The notes below the pieces were generated by a model. It was given only the letters and a program-made list of their open reading frames with translations. It was not told the origin of the DNA and made no database searches. Shown here piece after piece: positions 48,545 through 56,435 of a stretch of DNA of 64,000 nucleotides. Position 1 is the stretch's first letter. Each line of letters begins with the position of its first letter. Source of the stretch: Novosphingobium arvoryzae (GTDB lineage: Bacteria > Pseudomonadota > Alphaproteobacteria > Sphingomonadales > Sphingomonadaceae); NCBI RefSeq assembly GCF_014652615.1, contig NZ_BMZD01000001.1, positions 269,962 to 333,961 of the forward strand. Direction: 5' to 3'. A program made the translations under genes and the position numbers.

Positions 48545-48949
48545 GTGACCAAGACGCCGATCAGCGATGCCGCGCGCGCCACCGGGGGCTGGAACCGGGC
48601 CTGGGACCAGGCCGCCGCCTTCGATCCCGAATGGATGGAAAAGTTCCTCGACATGGGAACCCATTCCGTCCGCAAGGGGATCATCGATCCCAAGACGTAC
48701 GAGTTCCTTGCCATCGCGGTCGATGCCAGCTGCACCCACATGTATTCGCCGGGGGTGAAGCGGCACATCGCCAAGGCGCTCGATCTGGGGGCGACCCCGG
48801 AAGAGATCATGGCCGTGCTGCAACTGGTCGCCGTGCTGGGAATCCACTCGGTAGCGCTGGGCACGCCGCATCTGGTCGATGAAATGACGGCGCGGGGAAT
48901 GCCCGTGCCCGCCGCTCCCGCATCCACGCCCGTTTCCACGGAGGACTGA
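48545..48949 (+). CDS. Carboxymuconolactone decarboxylase-family protein
   Basis: A 134-residue CMD/AhpD-like protein. The core helix pair is visible (YEFLAIAVDASCTHMYSPG, then VKRHIAKALDLGATPEEIMA). It has Cys63 followed by Thr-His-Met, so the CxxC pair of peroxidase-type AhpD members is absent. That argues for a decarboxylase-like or binding role, not a thiol peroxidase. The start is GTG at 48545 with GGGGAGGGA upstream. It is the first gene of the operon with the beta-keto acid cleavage enzyme, dehydrogenase and transporter. The substrate is not known. Confidence 0.83.
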   Translation: MTKTPISDAARATGGWNRAWDQAAAFDPEWMEKFLDMGTHSVRKGIIDPKTYEFLAIAVDASCTHMYSPGVKRHIAKALDLGATPEEIMAVLQLVAVLGIHSVALGTPHLVDEMTARGMPVPAAPASTPVSTED

Positions 48950-48951
48950 AC

Positions 48952-50010
48952 ATGCAATTCCTCGATGACAGCCTGTTGCCCGAAAACCAGGAAAAGCTGG
49001 TAATCCAGGTCGCCCCTTATGGCCCGCAGTGGCTGCCGGGGGATTTCCCGGAGGACATCCCGGTGACCATGGCCGATCAGGTCCAGAAGGCGGTTGACTG
49101 TTATAACGCCGGGGCGACCGTGCTGCACCTGCACTGCCGCGAAGCGGATGGCACCGGGTCCAAGCGCCTGTCGATGTTCAACGAGATGATCGATCGCATC
49201 CGCACCGCCTGCCCGGACATGCTGATCCAGGTCGGCGGCTCGATCAGCTTTGCCCCTGAAGGCGAAGGGGCCGAGGCCAAGTGGCTGTCCGACGACACCC
49301 GCCACATGCTGGCCGAACTGAAGCCCAAGCCCGATCAGGTCACCATCGCGGTCAACACCAACCAGATGGACATTTCCGCGCTGATGAACGCCGACGATAT
49401 CGCCGGCACCTGCCTGACCAACCCGGCAATGTTCGAAGCATATCGCAACATGTACTTCGAATGCGGCCCGGTGTTCATGGAAGAGCACCTGAAGCGCCTG
49501 GTCGCCAATGGCATCCAGCCGCACTTCATGGTCGGCGACCTCAGCCAGCTGGAAACGGTCGAGCGGCTGATCCGCAAGGGTCACTACAACGGCCCGCTGG
49601 TGCTGAACTATGTCGCCATCGGCAGCGGCGCGGCCGGGACGCACCCGGCCGACCTGATCGAATTTGCCCGCCGCGTGCCCGATGGTGCGGTGCTGACGAT
49701 TGAATCGGTGATGCGCAATGTCGCCCCGTTCAATGCCATTGCGATTGCCCTTGGCCTGCACGTCCGCGTCGGGATCGAGGACAACTTGTGGAGCCGCAAG
49801 GGCGAGCGCATGACCAGCGTTCAGCAGGTCGAACAGATGGTGCGCCTGGCGAACGAGCTGCACCGCGATGTCGCCAGCGGGCCGGAAGCCAAGGCGATCT
49901 ACCAGATCGGCACCTTCTATCAGTCCACCGACGAGACGCTGCGCAAGCTGGGCTATGCGCCCAACCGCCAGCCTGGCCAGCGCGGCGTGCCGCGGTGGGA
50001 ATACGCGTGA
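48952..50010 (+). CDS. Beta-keto acid cleavage enzyme (BKACE, 3-keto-5-aminohexanoate cleavage family)
   Basis: A 352-residue TIM-barrel enzyme of the DUF849/BKACE family, longer than the ~275-310 of typical members. The zinc-binding pair His59/His61 lies in VLHLHCRE, and a third ligand, Glu276, in VGIEDNLW. The family exchanges acetyl-CoA with a beta-keto acid to give acetoacetate and a new acyl-CoA. The substrate differs between subfamilies and is set by pocket residues that I cannot assign here. It starts two bases after the CMD-like gene and its stop overlaps the GTG start of the SDR gene (GTGA), so it is tightly coupled. Confidence 0.9.
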   Translation: MQFLDDSLLPENQEKLVIQVAPYGPQWLPGDFPEDIPVTMADQVQKAVDCYNAGATVLHLHCREADGTGSKRLSMFNEMIDRIRTACPDMLIQVGGSISFAPEGEGAEAKWLSDDTRHMLAELKPKPDQVTIAVNTNQMDISALMNADDIAGTCLTNPAMFEAYRNMYFECGPVFMEEHLKRLVANGIQPHFMVGDLSQLETVERLIRKGHYNGPLVLNYVAIGSGAAGTHPADLIEFARRVPDGAVLTIESVMRNVAPFNAIAIALGLHVRVGIEDNLWSRKGERMTSVQQVEQMVRLANELHRDVASGPEAKAIYQIGTFYQSTDETLRKLGYAPNRQPGQRGVPRWEYA

Positions 50011-50831
50011 ATTCGGTATGGGGGAGAGTCTGCGTTGTCACCGGGTCGGCGCGCGGACTCGGGCGGGCGATCGCCGCCGCGCTGGGCGCGGCTGGCGGTC
50101 GCCTTGCCTTGTGCGATATCCTGACGGACGAGCTGGAACAGACCGCCGCTGACTTGCGCGCCGCCGGGTGCGAGGTCTTTGCCGCCCCCTGCGACGTCAG
50201 CGACAGCGCCAGCGTGGACGCCTTCTTCGCCAGCGTGGAGCAGGCGCTCGGCCCGGTCGAGGTGCTGGTCAACAACGCCGCACTGGTCCCCGGCGGGCCG
50301 CAGGACGAGGTCCGTCGCAACCGCCACTATGCCTACCTCACCACGCCGGAGCCGCGAACCTCGCTGGGCTTCACCAGCGCTATGAGCGACGATGACTGGC
50401 TGCGCTACTGGGGCGTCAACGTCCACGGGGTGTTCTTCTGCACCCGCGCCGCGCTGCGCCAGATGGAGCCGCGCGCGTTTGGCCGGATCGTCAATATTGC
50501 CTCCATCGCGGGGCTTTCGACCTACAGCGCGCACAGCCCGCACTATTCGGCCACCAAGGGCGCGGTGATCGCGTTCACCCGCTCGGTCGCGGCGGAAGTG
50601 GCGGGGGCGAACATCTTCGTCAACGCGATTGCACCGGGCGGCGTGGCGACCCCGATGTTCGATCAGTACCTCGCCTCGCTCGACGCAGAAGCGCGCGGGC
50701 GCCTGTTCCAGATCATTCCGGCCGGACGGCTGGGCACGATGGACGAGTATGCGGGACTTGTGCTCTATCTGGCGGGGGATGGACATTATCTGGCCGGGCA
50801 GATCATCAGTCCGAACGGGGGAATGGTCTGA
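50007..50831 (+). CDS. Short-chain dehydrogenase/reductase
   Basis: A 274-residue SDR of classical type: TGSARGLGRAIAAAL (cofactor loop), CDVSD, NNAA, the serine in NIASIAG and the catalytic YSATK. A C-terminal LAGDGHYLAGQIISPNGGMV ends it as in FabG-like enzymes. The aspartate in ALCDI after the second strand favours NAD over NADP. A roughly 25-residue insert near residue 100 (RRNRHYAYLTTPEPRTSLG) is unusual and may shape the substrate pocket. The GTG start at 50007 overlaps the upstream stop. It probably oxidises a hydroxy acid to the beta-keto acid cleaved by the neighbouring enzyme. Confidence 0.88.
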   Translation: MNSVWGRVCVVTGSARGLGRAIAAALGAAGGRLALCDILTDELEQTAADLRAAGCEVFAAPCDVSDSASVDAFFASVEQALGPVEVLVNNAALVPGGPQDEVRRNRHYAYLTTPEPRTSLGFTSAMSDDDWLRYWGVNVHGVFFCTRAALRQMEPRAFGRIVNIASIAGLSTYSAHSPHYSATKGAVIAFTRSVAAEVAGANIFVNAIAPGGVATPMFDQYLASLDAEARGRLFQIIPAGRLGTMDEYAGLVLYLAGDGHYLAGQIISPNGGMV

Positions 50832-52118
50832 ATGAGCGACAATGGCGCCGCGCCTGGCAACAGCAAGACCAAAGGCTTCCCCACCGGGCTGATCCTGTTC
50901 CTGACGCTGCTGCACATCGTCAACCAGATCGACCGCCAATTGGTGGCAGCCTTTGCCGCCGATATCATGCGCGACCTCGAACTGAACCGCAGCCAGTTCG
51001 CGCTGATCGCCGGGCTGGCGTTCAGCGGGGTCTATGCCTTTGCCGCGCTGGCGGCGGGTGTGCTGGCGGACCGGCTGGGGCGGGTAAAGGTGCTGTCCGC
51101 CGGGCTGGGCATCTGGAGCCTGTTCACCGCGCTGGCGGGGCTGGCGCAGGGGTTCTGGACGATGCTGGCCGCGCGGCCCTTTGTGGCCGCCGGGGAAGCG
51201 ACGCTGGTGCCCACCGCCAGCAACATCATTCTGGCGCGGGTGTCCGAACGGTTCAAGGCCGGAGCGCTGGGGCTGTTCTTTGCGGGGATTCCGCTGGGGA
51301 TCGGCGGGGGATTCCTGATTGCGGGCCTGCTTGGCCCGGTGCTCGGCTGGCGCTGGACGTTCGTCGCGATGGGCGGGATCGGGCTGGTCGCGCTGGCAGT
51401 GCTGGTGCGGCTGCGCGACGATCCGCCCGACCTGTCGCACCGCCCCACCCTGCTGGGCAATCTCAGCGCGCTGGCCGCCGCGTTCCGCATTGCCCGGCGC
51501 GGCTTCTGGGCTTCGCTGGCGATCATCGCCGCCCATGCCCATACCGGGACCAGCCCGTTCGTGCAGCTGTGGCTGGTGGGTGAGAAGGGCTATGATCCAG
51601 AGACGGCCGCGGCGGTCTATGGCGGGATGTTCCTGATCGTCGGGCTGGCCGGAACCTTCGGCGCCGGGTTGCTGGGCGACTGGGCATACAATCGGCTGGG
51701 CTGGGACCGGGCGCGCACCGCGCTTGTCACGCTGCTGGTGATCGGTCCGCTGCTGCCGCTCTATCGGCTGGCACCGGGGGGATCGCTGCCGTTCCTGCTG
51801 GGGATGGTTGGCTCGATCCTCTACATGACCGTGCTGTATGGCCCGATCTTTGCCGTGATCGAGGAACTGCTGCCCGCGCGGCTGAAGGCCACGTCAACCG
51901 GGCTGAACATGCTGCTGATCAACATCTTCGCGCTCGGCGCGGTCTCGCTCGCCATCGGCGTGGCGAGCGATGCGCTGGCGGCGGCGGGATCGCTACGCAG
52001 CTGGACCTGGCCGCTGCTGGGGGCAGACGTGCTGGCCCTGTTGGCCATCCCGTTCACGTGGGCCGCGCTGCGCGCCCCCCGGCACGCGCCGGCGGCGAGT
52101 GTCAGTTCCGGGGCGTGA
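50832..52118 (+). CDS. MFS transporter (spinster-like)
   Basis: A 428-residue major facilitator with about 12 membrane segments. Helix 1 carries LLHIVNQIDRQLVAAFAADI (the QIDR form of the spinster group), and the cytoplasmic motif A is GVLADRLGRVKVL between helices 2 and 3. The ATG abuts the SDR stop with no gap. As the last gene of the operon it likely imports or exports the compound handled by the BKACE enzymes. Its 3' end overlaps the convergent HlyD-type gene by 17 bases. Confidence 0.88.
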   Translation: MSDNGAAPGNSKTKGFPTGLILFLTLLHIVNQIDRQLVAAFAADIMRDLELNRSQFALIAGLAFSGVYAFAALAAGVLADRLGRVKVLSAGLGIWSLFTALAGLAQGFWTMLAARPFVAAGEATLVPTASNIILARVSERFKAGALGLFFAGIPLGIGGGFLIAGLLGPVLGWRWTFVAMGGIGLVALAVLVRLRDDPPDLSHRPTLLGNLSALAAAFRIARRGFWASLAIIAAHAHTGTSPFVQLWLVGEKGYDPETAAAVYGGMFLIVGLAGTFGAGLLGDWAYNRLGWDRARTALVTLLVIGPLLPLYRLAPGGSLPFLLGMVGSILYMTVLYGPIFAVIEELLPARLKATSTGLNMLLINIFALGAVSLAIGVASDALAAAGSLRSWTWPLLGADVLALLAIPFTWAALRAPRHAPAASVSSGA

Positions 52119-53259
52119 TCCGCGTGCCGTCGGCGACGGTGTTGCCGGGGTTGATCAGCACCGCATCGCCCGCGGCAACGCCATCCAGCACTTCGGCGAA
52201 TTCGTCGTTCAGATGGCCGATCCGCACCTTGCGCTCCCGCGCCCGGCCCCCTTCGGCAACGAAGACCCGCCAGCCGCCGTCGCTGCCGCGAAACAGCGCG
52301 CCGATGGGCAGTCGCACGGCATCATCGGTGCGCCAGTGCAGGATCGTGGCATCGATCTGGTAACCATGCCCCAGCCGGGCTGCGGCGGGCAGCGATTGCG
52401 GTTCGAAGCCGATGATCACGTTGACGCGCTGTTCCTCGATCCCCAGTGCGGAAATCTTCAGGCGGCCGAACGGCTCCACCCGTTTCACCACCCCGATCAG
52501 CGGCTGCGGCCCGCCCCACTGGGTGATTTCCACCCGGTTGCCCGGCTTCACCTGCACCGCCTCGCGCGAAAGCAGGTCGACCACCACCTCGATCCGGGCG
52601 GGATCGCCGATGGTGACCAGCGGGGTGCCTTCCACGATGATCCCCTCGCTCTCGGTTATGACCGACAGGACCGACCCGCTGGCAGGCGCGCGCACGGCCA
52701 CGCGCTGCCCGGCCGCCGCACCGCTGGATTCGGCCAGCCCGGCCGCGATCCGCGCCACTTCGGCGCTGGCCTGGGTGGCGCCAGCCTGGGCGATGGCAAG
52801 GCGGGTGCGCGCCGCTTCCAGCTGCGCGCGCGGCAGAAAGCCCTGGCGGGCCACTTCCTGCGCGCGGGCCAGATCGCGCCGGGCCTGGGCTGTGGTGGCC
52901 CTGGCCCCGGCCTCCGCCGCGCGGGCGGCTTGCAGTGCAGCCTGCAACTGATCGCGGGTGCGGGGGTCGAGCAGGGTTGCGGGCCGGCCGGTCATGGTGG
53001 TGATCAGCGCGCCGCGCGTCACCGTGTCGCCCGCTTCCAGCTCGATCCGGGAAAGCGTGCCGGTGACCGGGGCGGAAACCACATAGAGGTCTTCGGCGCG
53101 GGTCACGCCATCGTCGGTCACGCCTTCGGCCATCGCCCCGCGCGAGACGGCGGCCGTGTCCACCGCGACCGCATCCGGCCAGAAGGCAAAGGCCAGCGCG
53201 GCCAGCAGCAACCCCGCGATCATCAGGGCCCAGCGCCAGCGTTTGACCAGATCCGCCAT
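52102..53259 (-). CDS. HlyD-family periplasmic adaptor protein
   Basis: A 385-residue membrane-fusion protein. One N-terminal membrane anchor (WALMIAGLLLAALAFAFWP) is followed by a lipoyl/barrel-sandwich half, a coiled-coil hairpin (about 105-190: LQAALQAARAAEAGARATTA, then RLAIAQAGATQASAEVARIA), the second half (VRAPASGSVLSVITESEGII) and beta-barrel domains. It would connect an inner-membrane ABC exporter to an outer-membrane channel. It is the last gene of the ATPase-permease-adaptor operon, five bases after the permease. No TolC gene is next to it. Confidence 0.88.
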   Translation of the reverse strand: MADLVKRWRWALMIAGLLLAALAFAFWPDAVAVDTAAVSRGAMAEGVTDDGVTRAEDLYVVSAPVTGTLSRIELEAGDTVTRGALITTMTGRPATLLDPRTRDQLQAALQAARAAEAGARATTAQARRDLARAQEVARQGFLPRAQLEAARTRLAIAQAGATQASAEVARIAAGLAESSGAAAGQRVAVRAPASGSVLSVITESEGIIVEGTPLVTIGDPARIEVVVDLLSREAVQVKPGNRVEITQWGGPQPLIGVVKRVEPFGRLKISALGIEEQRVNVIIGFEPQSLPAAARLGHGYQIDATILHWRTDDAVRLPIGALFRGSDGGWRVFVAEGGRARERKVRIGHLNDEFAEVLDGVAAGDAVLINPGNTVADGTRITPRN

Positions 53260-53264
53260 GCCGT

Positions 53265-55628
53265 TCAGTCCCTGCCTTTCAACACGCGCACCATGTCCAG
53301 GTGCAGCACCCGCCGCGCCACCACCAGCGCCGTCAGCATTCCGGCCCCCAGCACCACCAGCGCCGCCCAGCCATAGCTGGCGCGCGACGGTGCGAAAGGC
53401 AGGCGGAACAGGTCCGAACTGAACATCGCGGTCATCAACTGCGCCAGCCAGTATCCCATGATGCACCCCACCGGCACCGCCAGCACGACCAGCAGCGCCA
53501 ATTCCCCGATCAGCACGATCCCCACTTCGCTGCGATGATAGCCCAGCACGCGCAAGGTGGCGAGTTCGTGCGCGCGTTCGGAAAACAGGATGCGCGCGCT
53601 GTTATAGACCACGCCGACGGCAATCGCGGAGGCGAACCCGATGTAGAACACCAGCATCGTCACCATGTTGTCGTCGATCATCTCCTCGAACTTCTGCAAT
53701 GCGGCGTCGCGCTCGCTCACTCCCAGGACCAGCGGCATGGCCTTCAGCTCGGTCAGGATGCGGTCGCGCTGCGCCGGGTCGATCCGCAGCAGCGCGGCAC
53801 CCACTGGGGCGGCATCGCGGGCGATGGCTTCCAGCGTCCGGTCAGAGGCATAGGCGCGTTCGCCGATGAATTCCTCCACCACGCTGACCACCGGCAGGAA
53901 CTGCACGGGGCGCCGCCCGCCCAGCAACTCCACCCGCACCCGCTGGCCGGCGCGCACAGCCAGCTTGTCGGCCAGCTGGCGGCTGAGCATCAGCCCCGCC
54001 GGGGGCAGGGCCAGAACCTGGCCGTCGCTGTCGATCCGCATCGTCAGTTGCGATTGCGGCATGGCGCTCTCGATCGCGGCGCGCTCCTGCCGGTTGGCGT
54101 TGCCCAGCTTGACCGGGACGGCCCGGATCGGCTCCACCCGGATCACCCCCGGCACCTGCGCCAGCGCGAACAGCGCCTGCTCCGCGCGCGGTTCGGTAAA
54201 GGTCACGGTCAGGTCCTGGCGCTGGGCGCGGAAGAAGAAGGAATCCAGCATCGTCCGACTGGAATCAAGGAACTGCAGCGTGGCAAACAGCAGCGCCATG
54301 GACAGCGCCACCCCCGTTACCGTGATGGCGGAGCGCCACGGCCAGCGGGCGATGTGGCGCAGGATCATGTGGCCGATAGCCGATACGCCCGCCGCCTCGC
54401 CCAGCCGCTCGGTCAGGCCGGGGCGATAGACCGGCGGGGGCGGGGCGGACATCGCCACCGCCGGCGCCAGTCGCACCGCCGCGCGCATGCCGCCCAGCGC
54501 ACCCAGCGCCGCCGCGCCGATCGCCAGCCCCGCCGCCAGCAGAAAGACCGACGGGGCCATGTGGTATTCCAGAAACGGAAAGCGGAAATACTGCGCATAG
54601 AGCCGCGTCATCGCCCGGCCCATCCAGATGCCCGCGGCCGATCCCAGTACGGTTGCCATCGCCGCCACCACCAGCGCGAACTTCAGGTAGTGCCAGCCGA
54701 TCGCCCAGTCGGAATAGCCGAACGCCTTGATCAGCCCGATCTGGGTGCGCTCGGTCCGGATCATGCGGCCCAGCACGATATAGACCAGGAACGTGGACAC
54801 CAGCAGGAACACCGGCGGGATCACCCGCGTCATCGCTTCCAGCTGCATCAGCTCGTTGTCGAGGAACGCGTGGGAGACATGATCCTTGCGGCCATAGGCG
54901 CCCGTCCCGCCATAAGGGGCCAGGATCGCGTCGATCTTGCGGATGACGTCGGCTTCGGACGCGCCGCGTTCCAGCAGCAGCGACAGCGTGTTGATCGCCT
55001 CGGTCCGGTCGGTTGCGGCTTCGAGCGCCTTCTCCCCCATCCAGAGCACGCCAAAGCGGCGGTCGTCGGGGATGATGTCGCCGGGGGCGAGGGCATAGAT
55101 GTAGTCGGGAGCGAGGCCGATGCCGACCACCGTCAGGCGTTCCTTGCTGCCATAGATCAGCGCGTCAAGCGTGGCACCGGGGCGCAGGTCGTTGGCCTTG
55201 GCAAAGGCTTCGTCGATTACGACGTCGCCCGGCTCGCCCGCGCGCGGCAAGTGGCCGCTGCGCAGCACCAGCCGGTTGAGACGGGACTGGCCGCGCTCGT
55301 CCAGCGAATTGATCAGCGCCCGCACCGGCGCGAGCCGGTCGGCGAAATCCAGCGTGGCGTATTGCTGGATCGACCCTTCGACCCGCGCCACCCCCGGCAC
55401 GGCGGCGACCCGGTCGACCACGCTGCGCGGGGCCCGGGTCATGCTGGCGAACACATCGGCAAACAGGTTCTGCGCGTAATAGGCGTCGCGCGTGGCCGTC
55501 AGCGAGCGGTGCACGCCCATCGACAGCACGAAGGTGGCCGTGGCCGCCGCCAGCACCACCGCGATTGCCAGCGCCTGTCCGCGCATATGCCACAGATCCC
55601 GCAGCAGCTTGCGGTCGAGCGCTTTCAC
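53265..55628 (-). CDS. FtsX-type ABC transporter permease
   Basis: A 787-residue permease made of two FtsX-like halves. One membrane segment at the N-terminus ([20 protein letters not shown]) is followed by a large periplasmic domain. A cluster of helices near 265-390 ([20 protein letters not shown]), a second periplasmic domain and three C-terminal helices complete it. This layout matches MacB/DevC-like mechanotransmission exporters that move substrates across the envelope without a channel of their own. The GTG start at 55628 overlaps the ATPase stop (GTGA). Confidence 0.87.
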   Translation of the reverse strand: MKALDRKLLRDLWHMRGQALAIAVVLAAATATFVLSMGVHRSLTATRDAYYAQNLFADVFASMTRAPRSVVDRVAAVPGVARVEGSIQQYATLDFADRLAPVRALINSLDERGQSRLNRLVLRSGHLPRAGEPGDVVIDEAFAKANDLRPGATLDALIYGSKERLTVVGIGLAPDYIYALAPGDIIPDDRRFGVLWMGEKALEAATDRTEAINTLSLLLERGASEADVIRKIDAILAPYGGTGAYGRKDHVSHAFLDNELMQLEAMTRVIPPVFLLVSTFLVYIVLGRMIRTERTQIGLIKAFGYSDWAIGWHYLKFALVVAAMATVLGSAAGIWMGRAMTRLYAQYFRFPFLEYHMAPSVFLLAAGLAIGAAALGALGGMRAAVRLAPAVAMSAPPPPVYRPGLTERLGEAAGVSAIGHMILRHIARWPWRSAITVTGVALSMALLFATLQFLDSSRTMLDSFFFRAQRQDLTVTFTEPRAEQALFALAQVPGVIRVEPIRAVPVKLGNANRQERAAIESAMPQSQLTMRIDSDGQVLALPPAGLMLSRQLADKLAVRAGQRVRVELLGGRRPVQFLPVVSVVEEFIGERAYASDRTLEAIARDAAPVGAALLRIDPAQRDRILTELKAMPLVLGVSERDAALQKFEEMIDDNMVTMLVFYIGFASAIAVGVVYNSARILFSERAHELATLRVLGYHRSEVGIVLIGELALLVVLAVPVGCIMGYWLAQLMTAMFSSDLFRLPFAPSRASYGWAALVVLGAGMLTALVVARRVLHLDMVRVLKGRD

Positions 55629-56344
55629 CAGCTGATCCCGGCCGGATCGACCGGCGCGGCGTTCACCTCGATCCGGGCGATCCGGCCATCCAGGAAATGA
55701 AACACCCGGTGCGCCATCGCGGCGATCCCGGCGTTGTGGGTGATGATCACCACGGTCGTGCCAAGTTCGCGGTTGGCGCGGGCCAGCGTTTCCAGCACGC
55801 GGATGCCGGTGGCGCTGTCCAGCGCGCCGGTGGGTTCATCGCACAGCAGCACACCCGGCTGCTTGGCCACCGCGCGGGCTACGGCAACGCGCTGCTGCTC
55901 CCCGCCGGACAGCTGGGCCGGATAGTGGTGCTGGCGGTCCTGCAGGCCGACCAGCGCGAGCGCCTGTGCCGGGTCCATCGGATGTTCGGCGATGTCGGTC
56001 ACCAGCCGCACGTTCTCGATCGCGGTCAGGCTGGGGATCAGGTTGTAGAACTGGAAGATGAAGCCCACGTTGGCCCGGCGGAACCGGGTCAGCGCCTTGT
56101 CGTCCATCGCCGCCAGATCGAGGTCGCGGTAGAACAGCGTTCCTGATGTCGTCCGGTCCAGTCCGCCGATGATGTTCAGCAGGGTCGATTTGCCGCTGCC
56201 CGACGGGCCCAGCAGCACCACGATTTCACCGGCGGGGATCGCCAGGTCCACCCCGCGCAGGGCGTGCACTTCGGTTTCGCCGGTCTGATAGACCTTGCGC
56301 AGGTCCGTGCCGGAAAAGGCCAGTGGCGGTGCGGCGGTGTCCAT
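55625..56344 (-). CDS. ABC transporter ATP-binding protein
   Basis: A 239-residue ATPase of the LolD/MacB type. Walker A is GPSGSGKST (46-54), the Q-loop is in [15 protein letters not shown], the signature [16 protein letters not shown] is followed by Walker [12 protein letters not shown], and the switch histidine is in IITHNAGI. It powers the FtsX-type permease encoded by the next gene, whose start it overlaps. The ATG at 56344 (MDTAAPP) is chosen. A GTG at 56383 would add 13 residues and cannot be excluded. Confidence 0.92.
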   Translation of the reverse strand: MDTAAPPLAFSGTDLRKVYQTGETEVHALRGVDLAIPAGEIVVLLGPSGSGKSTLLNIIGGLDRTTSGTLFYRDLDLAAMDDKALTRFRRANVGFIFQFYNLIPSLTAIENVRLVTDIAEHPMDPAQALALVGLQDRQHHYPAQLSGGEQQRVAVARAVAKQPGVLLCDEPTGALDSATGIRVLETLARANRELGTTVVIITHNAGIAAMAHRVFHFLDGRIARIEVNAAPVDPAGISW

Positions 56345-56435
56345 CCTGCGGGGCAAGGCTCCTGTCGATGGGAATGCTAGCACAGGCCGAACCCGTCCTC
56401 ACCCCTCTTGATGTGCGGTTTGCGGTATGGGTTGA

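Noticed and set aside
53301..55700. 799-codon plus-strand frame opposite the FtsX-type permease
   Set aside because: Composition dominated by Arg, Gln, His and Gly. The permease frame has membrane helices and overlapping operon partners.
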